DNA of 18,798 nt from positions 3,710 to 22,507 of the forward strand of contig JAAMXY010001103.1 in NCBI GenBank assembly GCA_019677205.1, given 5' to 3'. Position numbers and translations under genes: made by a program. Origin of the DNA: Pinguiococcus pyrenoidosus. Its lineage: Eukaryota > Sar > Pinguiophyceae > Pinguiochrysidales > Pinguiochrysidaceae. The notes beneath the pieces were generated by a model. The model saw only the letters and a program-made list of their open reading frames with translations. It was not told the DNA's origin and made no database searches. Positions 10,201 to 17,746 of this stretch are shown in pieces (positions within the stretch are counted from its first letter, which is position 1; each line of letters begins with the position of its first letter).

Positions 10201-10360
10201 CGTCTTCCGAGGAGTGCTCGGTCTGCGCCAAGATGGCCTCCATGGTCTTCTCGTGGTTCTCCAGCAGCGTCACCACGTCGGCTCGACGCCGGATCAGCTT
10301 CTCTCGGCTGTACTCCTCCAGCGGAACATCTTCTTCCTGGTCGAAGTCGTCTTCCTCCAT
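7298..10360 (-). CDS. large protein of unknown function, possible distant VPS13-like segments
   Basis: A single uninterrupted 1020-residue frame; an in-frame TAG lies 12 bp upstream of the ATG at 10360, which fixes the start unless an upstream exon exists. I do not recognise a family with confidence. The N-terminus (1-20) and C-terminus (970-1020) are very acidic. The Asp/Glu-rich tail ends in DEFFPQVG. Residues 455-475 are a Lys/Arg/Pro-rich linker and 690-760 look disordered. About 825-895 is a Leu/Arg/Glu/Ala-rich coiled coil. No signal peptide or membrane segment is seen. Weakly VPS13-like pieces, by eye, are: Trp/Tyr-rich helices (DAWYRYA, about 80; SRSWRRAESAF, about 251), the pattern LEARLAADRILNLR (298-311), ARVHGKLEINRSLVATML (607-624) and SVNLQASGVNVVVE (938-951). 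If real, it could be a fragment or paralogue of a bridge-like lipid-transfer protein. Head-to-head with the Rossmann-like gene. Confidence 0.8.
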   Translation of the reverse strand: MEEDDFDQEEDVPLEEYSREKLIRRRADVVTLLENHEKTMEAILAQTEHSSEDVEAPTGELQWQNALSAGFVAPRGDGRDAWYRYACEGGFRLLKQRRHLTANGRGKAVEVFNYFADQPIPALPAQVLDRGLEPSLEKAGPRTWSHEDFKAWWQRVGRPDYVAECVLRDEEAWNMVMEEHAESKRSPTSSPNPEEERAALLACPKKPAAASPIPFTISPETLANFLDSASKGRYLEADALHLQLPLVSEASRSWRRAESAFRRIAFEQQTYGRGQNWIGMDYLALLTFEASGRTLNDLEARLAADRILNLRVVQQELLGKFLQRNRLTGQSTSSKDGEAFPRGSDVVSADNVKLHTFLGWVSGASAGCSSTRTEGMVVKLRYRFYRALRELCDSASALYGDLEQLCVGRILNRARLRGGDDAIGSHELRMNVGQHPEEAGDGMTLVFTLYPGEKEPKKKQRPMRGPSKERKAPSKPHRMDVPPGTGMMLAFDFLIRDDCPSEGTAQAVSAMERLFREFVHPLLKDGLPMYLKFSVVAAHSGLVDAPVIRLLILWSREVDIQRYLQRLECNVVPYKVVKVATIEMTTTASLVELLQDPRFCLKRDFSARVHGKLEINRSLVATMLQEVVDLENDRVLARRRWALESRSEQAKVRDRTKQAQGPSLFPRTIAKVWQLFHPLIARGRPDGGPPDPHLEAEDRRRAEDALRRARGCTVASNQGEQLAPAHSARTSESATARNLGTRAPELSVRATTLLESKARRRTEDRWYGKLLSFVRWIRASRSTFVESKVASVRDLLESRFVEALLHPHARSFRAFLGEGCARQQLLLLLELLRRDIEAGQAEARAVRAREARARMCRTAEEVLADGERAQLKARLREKLARLGISEEDMQELDQEQGPGVDATAIELLRFYSTKRADAIDSAMTDLRTISSVCDALCSVNLQASGVNVVVEVSGFEIFDVLQSLLTGENPGDAKEKDDERDLSDDHGEKGDDVEAPENPKPWAGSGSDSASSDEFFPQVG

Positions 10361-10979
10361 TTGAGAAGAGACCTAGATACTGGTGGAAAGGTGAACTGCG
10401 CTGATGGGCTTCAAGCGACGGACGCCATGCTTGGATCCATGGACATGTCCATACGTCCACGTTCACCGAGACCGAGAACGCAGTTCTCCATCCAGTGAAA
10501 GCGTCGAATTCGAGTGAGAGGGTCCAGCCACCTTCATGTTCTGCGTTTAGCCCCCAACATCGTTGCCAGTGTCGTCATAGGCTCTGTTTGGTGCTTCTCT
10601 TGTCTTTCGCACACCGCACCGCCTTCAAGGTGGTCCACCGGACTTGCACATACGCGTTGGCACCAATTCAACGTCTGGAGGGAAGAAAGTGCATCAAATT
10701 CTGCCAAGATCCACATCTGTCCGAGCGGCCGAAGCGGAAAACGCCACAAGACTGCAGCATCCCAAGCACTCCAGGAGCGCTTCACCACCGCGTCGCTCTC
10801 ACGACTCTCCAGACCAAAGACGCGTCTTATGGCGTATACCAAAAACTGTGCACTCCCGACCTCATCGCGTTTAAACGCCCAAAAAGCGCATTTGAATCGC
10901 GCGGTGAGGACAGAGACGACGCCCGTCTGTCCGCGCTGCCTTGGAGCCGCCGACGTCTGCGCGCCTCTTGTGGCTGAAG
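10361..10979. promoter_or_regulatory. divergent intergenic region between the 1020-aa gene and the Rossmann-like gene
   Basis: These 619 bp lie between two head-to-head start codons. Two overlapping plus-strand frames (about 160 codons, lacking ATG starts where they open) and a short minus-strand frame are present but show no family similarity. Unlike the other two divergent regions it has no AT-rich island. A 14-bp perfect palindrome lies at 10439-10452. Confidence 0.45.
10439..10452. promoter_or_regulatory. 14-bp perfect palindrome ATGGACATGTCCAT
   Basis: The sequence equals its own reverse complement and lies 79 bp upstream of the minus-strand start codon in the shared upstream region. 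It could be a dimeric transcription-factor site. No factor can be named, and a single palindrome this long may occur by chance. Confidence 0.3.
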
Positions 10980-12655
10980 ATGGCCCCTGAGCTCGGCGTG
11001 CTTTGGCCTCCGGGCCCCAAAGGCTCCGTGTCCACCACTGCGGTGGCCAAGCGCGTGTGGCAGCGCTGCATCCGCGCCATGGGCGCTGCGGAGCCTGGTG
11101 TGCGCGAAGAGGCCGAGGCGCTCCAGGCCGCAGTGGCGCAGGAGAGCAACTGGCGCTTCAACTACACGTCGCTGCTGGCGCAGATGGCCTCTCTGATGGC
11201 GCGCAGTCCAGCTGCAGCGTACGCGCAGGCGGAGAGCGGCCTGGAGCAGCTGTACTCCGAGTTTTTGTTCCACGACGGCAAGGAGGCCCGGCTGCTGCGC
11301 AGCGTCCTTGAGGACGACGTGCAGCCTGCGGTGGAGACGCAGCGGGTGGAGGGGCCGCAAAGTGCGATCACAGACGTGGAGGTGCCCGTGGAGGTGGCTG
11401 GACAGCGGAAAGTGCTCAAGGGAGAGCTGCTGGCCAAGCAGGCCAAGGCCTGGGCGGACTACGGCGCTTGTGAGGCGTCGGTCGCGACTTCCGTGAAGAC
11501 CATGACCGAGACGCCGAGAGAGAAATGGCCCGTGGACGATCACGTGTACGTTCTCTTGGGCGGCACCAGCGCATTTGGCCCGGCGCGGCCTCTCCTCAGC
11601 GTGGGGGCCAAGGTGGCAATCGTGTCCAGGCCCGGCAGGAAGCTCGAGGCGCTGAGGTCGGAGATGCCAAGCTCCGCGGGGACGCTGCTTCTGCCCAAGC
11701 TCGCTGGTGCAGACGCCGCCGGGCTGGATCTCCTTCTGCAGACCCCGGCGATTGTGGCCTGGATCCTACAGTTGGCCGACGAGTTTCCGACCTGCAAGAT
11801 GGTGCTCGGCAGCTACGCGTATCTTGACGGAGAGCGCCACGTGCGCGCCTCCGTGGCAATGGACGGCATCTGCAATGTGGTTCTGCAGCGGTTGGGAAGT
11901 GCGCGCGTCAGCCTCGCCTACATTGCGTCGCCGGCAACTGCGCATCTCTGGCCGGAAAGTGCGTGGGAGGTCTCGAAGGACCGCTGGAGAAATCGCCCCT
12001 GGTGGGCCTCGGTTGGATTGCGAGACAACGCTGAGCTGTCCTCGTTCGGAGTGCCGCCACACAGAGTATTCAATGGCTACGTGCAGCTTCAGGGGCCGAA
12101 CTATGCGCTCGCCAAGACGCTCCAGTTGTGGCGCGCGATCATCGCGCAGAGGGACGGGGTGGTTGTGTCCGCCAATTTTGCGCCGGCAGGTACGTCTGGA
12201 GGGCGTCTAAAGGGCGTCTAAAGGGCGTCTGGAGGGCGTCTGGGAGGCATACTCCCTTGCTTGCGCAGAAGAAAGAAGAAAGACGAAAAGGTAAGCCTCA
12301 CGCTTTCCGTCGTTGCTTCGCAGGTCGAACGGACTCCATGAACAGCCACTCGACCATGGCGAACCTGCTGAACGGCATCCAGGCTTTTGAGCCACTGGTG
12401 GTGCTGCAGCAGCAGACGGCGTCGCATCTCATGGGCATTCTTCTCCTCCATGATCTCCTCGACGGCGTGAGCTCTCCCGCCAAGCCGGAGGGCGACAGAA
12501 CGCATCCCTGGGACCTCTTCACCCACAACGCTTTCCATGGCGGGACCTGGCGATGCGCGTACACAGGCGACTCGATCGGAGCAGCAAGCATGGCACTGGG
12601 CTACTTCAATTACGCCACCGGCACGGCGGGCCTTGTGGACGAGATCGACTCGTAG
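10980..12655 (+). CDS. Rossmann-fold-like protein of unrecognised family
   Basis: Exons 10980-12189 and 12324-12655 are joined by a 134-bp intron (donor GTACGT, acceptor TTCGCAG, phase 1), giving 513 aa. The start is the ATG at 10980; the frame is open a little further upstream but only to a non-ATG codon. I cannot name the family. Residues 1-185 are mostly helical. About 188-225 is a nucleotide-binding-like beta-alpha-beta unit: VYVLLGGTSAFGPARPLL, a Gly-rich turn, then GAKVAIVSRPGRKLEAL. This resembles short-chain dehydrogenase/NAD(P)-binding folds, but the Gly spacing (GGTSAFG) is atypical. The following region carries MVLGSYAYLDGERHVRASVA and SLAYIASPATAH. No SDR YxxxK catalytic motif is evident, so it may bind a nucleotide without being a classical dehydrogenase. 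Exon 2 encodes hydrophobic helices (PLVVLQQQTASHLMGILLLH) and the conserved-looking HNAFHGGTWRCAYTGDS. No targeting peptide is seen. Confidence 0.82.
12190..12323 (+). other. intron of the Rossmann-like gene (134 bp), containing a minisatellite
   Basis: Donor GTACGT at 12190 and acceptor GCTTCGCAG ending at 12323. Splicing joins ANFAPAG to RTDSMNSHS and the frame then runs to the stop at 12653. Reading through hits a stop at about 12219. Confidence 0.85.
12198..12241 (+). repeat. intronic tandem repeat, 4 x 11 bp (RRAGGGCGTCT)
   Basis: Units GGAGGGCGTCT, AAAGGGCGTCT, AAAGGGCGTCT and GGAGGGCGTCT start at 12198, 12209, 12220 and 12231. The repeat begins 8 bp after the splice donor, and each unit resembles the donor region itself (CAGGTACGTCT). 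Confidence 0.92.
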
Positions 12656-12750
12656 ATGCTGATCGTAGCTCGTGCGCGACGTCACGAACCCATCCTCCTC
12701 AGCCGTCTCTTGCCTCTCCCGTTTCCTCCACACTGGTAAGCATTTCATCC

Positions 12751-12800
12751 TCTCTCATCTTCTCTCCTCTTCTCTCCTCTTCTCTCCTCTTCTCTCATCT
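12751..12800. repeat. pyrimidine-only tandem repeat, 5 x 10 bp
   Basis: Five 10-mers: TCTCTCATCT, three exact TCTCTCCTCT, then TCTCTCATCT again. Apart from the A in the outer units, one strand is pure C/T. Confidence 0.95.
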
Positions 12801-12840
12801 CCGTATCTTCTCAACTTTCGCCACCTTTCTACATGCTCAG

Positions 12841-12888
12841 ATCATCAAGTCATCAAATCATCAAATCCTCAAATCATCAAATCATCAC
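12841..12888. repeat. tandem repeat, 6 x 8 bp (ATCATCAA)
   Basis: Six 8-mers from 12841, with units ATCATCAA, GTCATCAA, ATCATCAA, ATCCTCAA, ATCATCAA and ATCATCAC. It lies 40 bp after the pyrimidine repeat. Confidence 0.93.
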
Positions 12889-13742
12889 ACCACCGCAATC
12901 GCAGAACCATCCAGAGCCTATGAAGTGGAGGAAAAACCAAATATTGTGAACGTCCATTGCCAACTTGATGCGTCAAGTCTTTCCATCTTTCAAGCGGTCT
13001 CTCGCCAAAGGCTGTCGCCACAGTCTGCGCAAGCTTTCTCCCCGTTTTGGGCAAAAAACAACTGCACAAGCTGGCTTTTCTGGAGCCGTAGGATTGAGAT
13101 GGTAAAGCATATCTGCAGTGCACCAGCGGCGCTTTCAGGGACGGCCGCCTCACGGCGAAGCTCCGCAGCCGCCCACAATTGCCTCCTGCAGTTCTCAATC
13201 CACACCTGATGGTTTCTCCCCCATTCCCCTCTCTCGCGGTCTTACCTGCGCTTTGGAGCAGTAGATCAAGGTGTCCGAGAACGCTACCCAAGCCTCACGT
13301 GAGCGCGTCACTCTCCGACCTTGGCGCCCAAGCGCTGTACGGCTTCCATCAGTCACAAGCGGGAAAACAAGCGAATCTGAATCTTGTTTTGATTGCTCAA
13401 GCCCACCCAGTCTTCCATCTGTCACGGAAGCGGTCCACAATGCTGTTTTCATCGCTTGAGCGAGGATCGAATCGACTCGGCTGCGTATCGCTTTCGTACG
13501 TTCAACGTCACTTCTCGTGCGCATTCAGGTCAATCTTTCGACGTGCCGTCTCTGTCGCACACGTGCGTCGCGCAGCTTCAACAAGCCGCACGTCAGCCAT
13601 ACTTCCCGCGCGCGCCTCGCGCCCATCTCGCAGCACCTGCTACTTCAAGGTCCTCGGAGGCCTCCGCTGACTGCTCGCGCCCCAAATCGGCCGCGCGACG
13701 CCGCGGTGGCGCCGTTTCTGTCCGGATTTCCCTTTCAGAAAC

Positions 13743-16700
13743 ATGGCGCTGCTGCGCCTTCTCTCCGTCCTCGCGGTGGCGCATGCGTTGCAGAAGCCTG
13801 GGAAACCGGTAACAAAGCCCTGGGCGGTGCCCACGGCGATTTTCGCCGGTCTGGCGACGTTTCCCAAGCCGATGAAGAAGTCGACCCCCCCTGCCAAGCT
13901 CAACACGGACGCTTTCAAGCTCATTCTGGGCGAGGGGAGCTGGATCATCGAGGGCGATGCGCAGGTCAAGGCGCCCACACCGAAGACCGAGGTCCCCGAA
14001 GCTCCGGCAGTGGCCTCCAGCGCCGTGCTGGCCGTGGAAGTGCTCGAAAAGACCCGCGAGGAGCAATTCGCCCAGGAAGAGGCGCTCCGCAAGGAGAAGC
14101 TCCGTGCGCTCAAGGAGGCCGCTGCGCTCAGAGAGGCCGCAGAGGCACGTGCTGCGGCTGAGCGAGCGGAGCGGAAGAGCTTGGAGCCCACGCCGGGGCC
14201 GCCAGAGGAAGAGATGGAGCCAGAACCCCTGTTGAAGGAAGCTCCTGGCAAGGTCTCTCTCCCTGACGGACTGCAGGAAGTCGAAGCCGCCAGTGTCCAA
14301 GACGCTGCTCCCAAAGTGGAGCTGCCTATGCCACCGCGAGCGCCGGAGCCGAAGGCGTGGTGGGAGACGGTGGAAGTTCCCTCTTTCTTTGGAGACTCGA
14401 ACAAGGAGGCGCCAAGCAAGAAGCAGGCACCGACCAAGAAGGAGACTCCTACCCCAGCGACACCCGCCGTGGCAGCAGATCCCGTGGAAGCCGAGGCGCA
14501 GCTCCGGCCGAGCGTGATGGAGGCGGCGGCAGCGCCGAAGCCAAGTCCGCCAGATTTTAAGACCTTCTGGAGCAAAGTGGCTCCGCCAGCACCGGCGGCA
14601 GCGTCAGCATCGGCGGCATCGCCAGCGCCAGCGTCAGCCAAGAAGGCGGTCAAAGTTGAGCCGGAGCAAGCAGCGGCGGCAAAGAAGGTCGACGCCCTCG
14701 AAAGTGCTTCGTGGTCTCGCGGTCCGGAACCGAAGGCGTGGTGGGAGTCGGTGAGCATTGAGACGGTCTTCGGCGGACCAAAGAAGGAGGATGCCGCGGC
14801 GGAAGCGGTAGGCACGGCAAAGGCGCCCGTGAAAGCGCCAAAGCCATCTCCAAAGCCTGCTCCAAAGCCTGCTCCAAGGCCCGCCGTTGCCAAGGCGAAG
14901 GCAGCGAAGGCGCCAGCCGAAGCCAGCGATGCGGCGGCCGGTGTGGAAGCTTCCAAGCCGGCGCCGGGGATTGGCAACCTTCTCTCCGCATTCTCTCTGC
15001 CGAAGGCGAGTTCGCCCTCCCTTTCTGACCCCAAGACCGTCGCAAAGACGCGCCCCAGCGTGAAGCCGATGCCACAGAAGACGCAGAGAATGCCATGGGC
15101 AGCTGCCAACCCTGCCACCAAAGCTGCAAAGCCAGCTGCAAAGCCAGCTGCAAAGCCAGAGGCCAAGTCGGAGGTCAAGCCGACGTCACCAGTGGCAAAT
15201 GTCTTCGAGGCATTCTCCCTGTCTCTATCGCCCACGTCTTCCAAGGGGTCGAAGAAGGAGAGCAAGGTCGTGGTCCCGAAGGCAAAGAGCACGCCCACGC
15301 CGCCGACGCTCATCTCGGTGAAGTCGACACCGGCGAAGTCGACACCGGCGAAGTCCGCAAAGGCGAAGTCCGCAAAGGCTGCGGTGCCGAAGGCCAGCAA
15401 GAAGAATGCGAACATCTTCAGTGTCCTGCAGATTCCTTCGTCGACGCCAGCCGAATCCGCTGCGAAGACGTCGAAGGCGAAGCAGGAGAAGGCAGCGGCG
15501 CCCTTCTCGCTTGGGGCGCTGTCGTGGTCACCCTCGCCGGGGAAGGTGTACGCAGCGAAGCCAGAGAGCGCCAGCACCAAGAAGTCCACTCCCAAGGGCG
15601 GTGCCAAGGCGGTGCAAGCGCCACCGACCAGCAACCCCGTCTTTGACTTCGTAAGTAAGGTTCCGACGCCACCGTGGCTTGACGATCTGCAGCCGTGGAG
15701 TCGAAAGGAATCCGCTCTGACGGAGACGGAAGTGAAAGCGCTGAAACAAGTCGACGCGCTCCTGCAGCAAGGGCTCATCACAAAGAGGGAGGTGAAGTCG
15801 ACATACCAAGCTCTCGTCGAGCAGAAGGAAGGCGGATCTGCAAGCGGGAAACTGTCCGCTGAAGGAACGGCAGTGGATGATGAGCTGCTTGCCAAGTACA
15901 CGCTGTTCTGCGGAGCGATCGGCGCCGTGTTCGGTGGCTACCTCGCGGCTCAGCACATGTTCTCCGACATGGACCTCATGCAGATGATTATGTACTTCAT
16001 GAACAATGTGCAGGACGTCGATACGGAGGCCCTCGAGCTTGGCACTGCTACCGTGCTGTGCGCAATGGGCAGCGCTGGTCTCACTGCCGCCGCTGCTGGC
16101 CGCTCTCTCGCCGGGACCAGCGGCATCGCCATGAAGGCCGCCGTGTTCGTGGGCAAGGGCGTGGAGCGCTCGGATCGCGCCGTAGGCAGCGCTGTTGGCA
16201 GCGCGGTCTCTGGATCCTACAACGCAGCGCAAGGGGCGTCAGTGTCTCTCGTAAAGGGCGTGGGGCAAGGCCTGCTCGCGCTTCTGCTGTCTCCGTTCTA
16301 TCTCGCCTCGGCCGGCGTCAGCGGGGTCAGCTCAGCCATGAAGGCTAGCGTGACGGGGCTCCTCACTGCCATCTACATGGCTCCTGGCAACGCTGCCAAG
16401 GGCACCGCCAAGGCCGTCCAGGATGCCGTGTGGAGCGTCCTGACCATGCCGCAACGCATCCTGGAGACGCTCATCGCTGCGTCGCAGCAGCAGCTTGACG
16501 CTCAGATTGACAACGTGCAGCTGGTGGTCCAGGACGCTTCGCAGAAGCTGAAGGAGACCCCGGGAAAGGTTTCCCAGGCGACGAAGGAAGCTTTGCACGT
16601 AGCATCGGTAAGCTATGGGCACACGATGTTGGCTCGAGGCACAGAAGTCCACTGACAATGAATCCGTGCGTCCTGCAGGTCGCTGCCTCGGCCACGCCAG

Positions 16701-17289
16701 TCCTTGCGCTTGAGACGGGCAAGGGCCTCGCCGGTGTGGCCAAGGAGGTCTCGGCGGAGGTCGGCAAGGACCTGAACACGTGGGCCAAATCCACGGTCGA
16801 GGAGTCCAAGACAAAGGTCCAGATGAAGCTGAAGAGCATGGGCGACGAGGTCGAAGAGAGGCGGAAGCGCCGTGAAGAGAAGCGTGAGCAGGAGAGGGAG
16901 GAGCGGAAGGTCGCGCTGCGTGAACTGGCACAGCGTCGCCAACAGCAGGTATGTCTTCTGTTTCGGGAGGCCTTGGGGGGGGTGGTGCGCTCCCCGGAAC
17001 GTGGAGCTCATTCTGCCTGTTCCCTTCATCCGTCCTCCAGATCGAAGAAGAGAAGGCTCGTCAAGACGCGGCCGAGAAGGAGGTGGAGAGCATCCTGATG
17101 AGGATTCAGGAACGAGCCGAGAAGGAGCTTGCGGAGACTCCGGAGCAGGAGCTGAACGGGGCTTCGTCTTTTGAGCTCGACACCGAGCGTCGTCAAGCAC
17201 TGGACCTGGAGGTCAAGAAGTTCGCTCAGGAGGCCCGAGAGCGCGCCATGCGCCAAGCTGAGTCCGCTTCCGCGTCGGACAGCAGTTAA
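13743..17289 (+). CDS. secreted/plastid-targeted multi-motif disordered protein with membrane segments and coiled coil
   Basis: No family is recognised. Exons 13743-16607, 16679-16948 and 17041-17289 give 1127 aa; both introns are phase 0. Order of parts: a signal peptide (about 1-15, ending AVAHA), then about 16-55 with no acidic residue, transit-peptide-like; a charged helix (about 100-147, Glu/Arg/Ala); then about 200-650, a disordered Lys/Ala/Pro/Ser-rich region. That region carries spaced hydrophobic motifs: AWWETVEVPSFF (205-216), FKTFWSKV (272-279), AWWESVSIETVF (332-343), IGNLLSAFSLP (410-420), VANVFEAFSLS (484-494), ANIFSVLQIP (556-565), FSLGALSWSP (588-597) and NPVFDFVSKVP (631-641). 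Hydrophobic segments near 717-735, 764-786, 842-862 and 872-880 are probable membrane or amphipathic helices. A Lys/Glu/Arg-rich coiled coil lies about 1000-1110. The layout suggests a multivalent scaffold anchored at a membrane. A histone-H1-like AKP composition is the main alternative, made unlikely by the signal peptide and membrane helices. Confidence 0.85.
14838..14885 (+). repeat. in-gene tandem repeat, 4 x 12 bp encoding KPxP units
   Basis: Units from 14838: CCAAAGCCATCT, two exact CCAAAGCCTGCT, then CCAAGGCCCGCC. It keeps the frame and encodes a Lys-Pro-Ala/Ser-Pro linker between motifs, suggesting linker growth by slippage. Confidence 0.9.
15123..15158 (+). repeat. in-gene tandem repeat, 3 exact x 12 bp encoding AAKP
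   Basis: GCTGCAAAGCCA occurs three times without change at 15123, 15135 and 15147, in frame, within a linker of the scaffold-like protein. The lack of divergence points to recent expansion. Confidence 0.93.
15321..15380 (+). repeat. in-gene tandem repeat, 4 x 15 bp encoding KSTPA / KSAKA
   Basis: Two exact AAGTCGACACCGGCG units (15321, 15336) are followed by AAGTCCGCAAAGGCG and AAGTCCGCAAAGGCT (15351, 15366). It is in frame and encodes a basic linker. Confidence 0.93.
16608..16678 (+). other. intron 1 of the scaffold-like gene (71 bp)
   Basis: Donor GTAAGC and acceptor GTCCTGCAG. Reading through meets a stop at 16653-16655. Splicing continues LHVAS into VAASATPVLALETG and the amphipathic helical pattern carries on. 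Confidence 0.82.
16949..17040 (+). other. intron 2 of the scaffold-like gene (92 bp)
   Basis: Donor GTATGT after CAACAGCAG, and acceptor CGTCCTCCAG. Splicing joins LAQRRQQQ to IEEEKARQD in frame and preserves the charged coiled-coil heptads. Confidence 0.85.
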
Positions 17290-17746
17290 GCTCTCGGTCG
17301 CCTTCTCCACCTCCCCTATGCAAACATGGTTTCGTGTCGGGCTCCATCCTTGGATGGCAAGCATGCCCAGCTCCTGTGTATTCCAGACCTCGTCATCTGA
17401 TATCGCCGCAGCAAGAATCGTTGGGATGAGAAGAACGTCGATTCTGGGTTTCTGTGTGGTTGTACACGTGTGTGTGTGGCTCGGTGAAAGGCATGGCGTG
17501 CCTCCTGTGTGGTGAACGTGAGCAGAGGATTTCCAGCCTTTCCGGCCTTCCCGGCCTTTCCAGCCTTTCCAGCCTTTCCAGCCTTTTCAGCTTTTCGAGT
17601 GTGCTTTTTGCTGTCCTCTTCGACTCAAAGCATTGAAGAGTCTTGGCTAACGAAGGTCATTCGTTCTCTTGAAGCCTTTCATGGTCTATTTCAAACACCT
17701 TGGCGGCGAAGCTGCTCACACGTCAAGATCCGCAGCACGCTGCGGC
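17290..17746. other. intergenic region between convergent 3' ends
   Basis: 457 bp between the scaffold-like gene and the Rab gene, tail to tail. It contains a GT-rich stretch (about 17452-17480) and a 9-bp pyrimidine-rich minisatellite (17531-17593). Short frames are present but none is credible as a gene. Confidence 0.5.
17531..17593. repeat. tandem repeat, 7 x 9 bp (TTCCAGCCT)
   Basis: Seven 9-mers from 17531: TTCCAGCCT, TTCCGGCCT, TCCCGGCCT, three exact TTCCAGCCT, then TTTCAGCTT. The outer units are more diverged, as in an array that expands in the middle. Confidence 0.94.

Larger units (their letters stand above)
12656..13742. other. long intergenic region with tandem repeats upstream of the scaffold-like gene
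   Basis: This is 1087 bp between two plus-strand genes. It holds the 3' UTR of the Rossmann-like gene, two adjacent microsatellite-like arrays (12751-12800 and 12841-12888) and presumably the promoter of the next gene. Several open frames of 60-160 codons occur on both strands, none with recognisable similarity. Just before the ATG at 13743 the sequence TTTCCCTTTCAG looks like a splice acceptor, so a 5'-UTR intron is possible. Confidence 0.5.

Noticed and set aside
10495-10990. Two overlapping plus-strand frames of about 160 codons upstream of the Rossmann-like gene
   Set aside because: They have no similarity, no supported splice into the downstream gene and the composition of non-coding DNA; treated as intergenic.
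12869-13291. 140-codon minus-strand frame in the intergenic region before the scaffold-like gene
   Set aside because: No domain or credible start, and it runs into the ATCATCAA repeat array.
13743-15660. Histone-H1-like reading of the AKP-rich region
   Set aside because: The composition is similar, but a signal peptide, regularly spaced aromatic motifs and membrane segments are not features of linker histones.
13640-15901. 753-codon open frame antisense to the scaffold-like gene
   Set aside because: It is the exact reverse frame of a biased GC-rich coding region; it is rich in Ala/Gly/Ser/Phe mirrored from Lys/Ala/Pro codons, and the sense strand has the signal peptide, membrane segments, coiled coil and spliced C-terminal exons.
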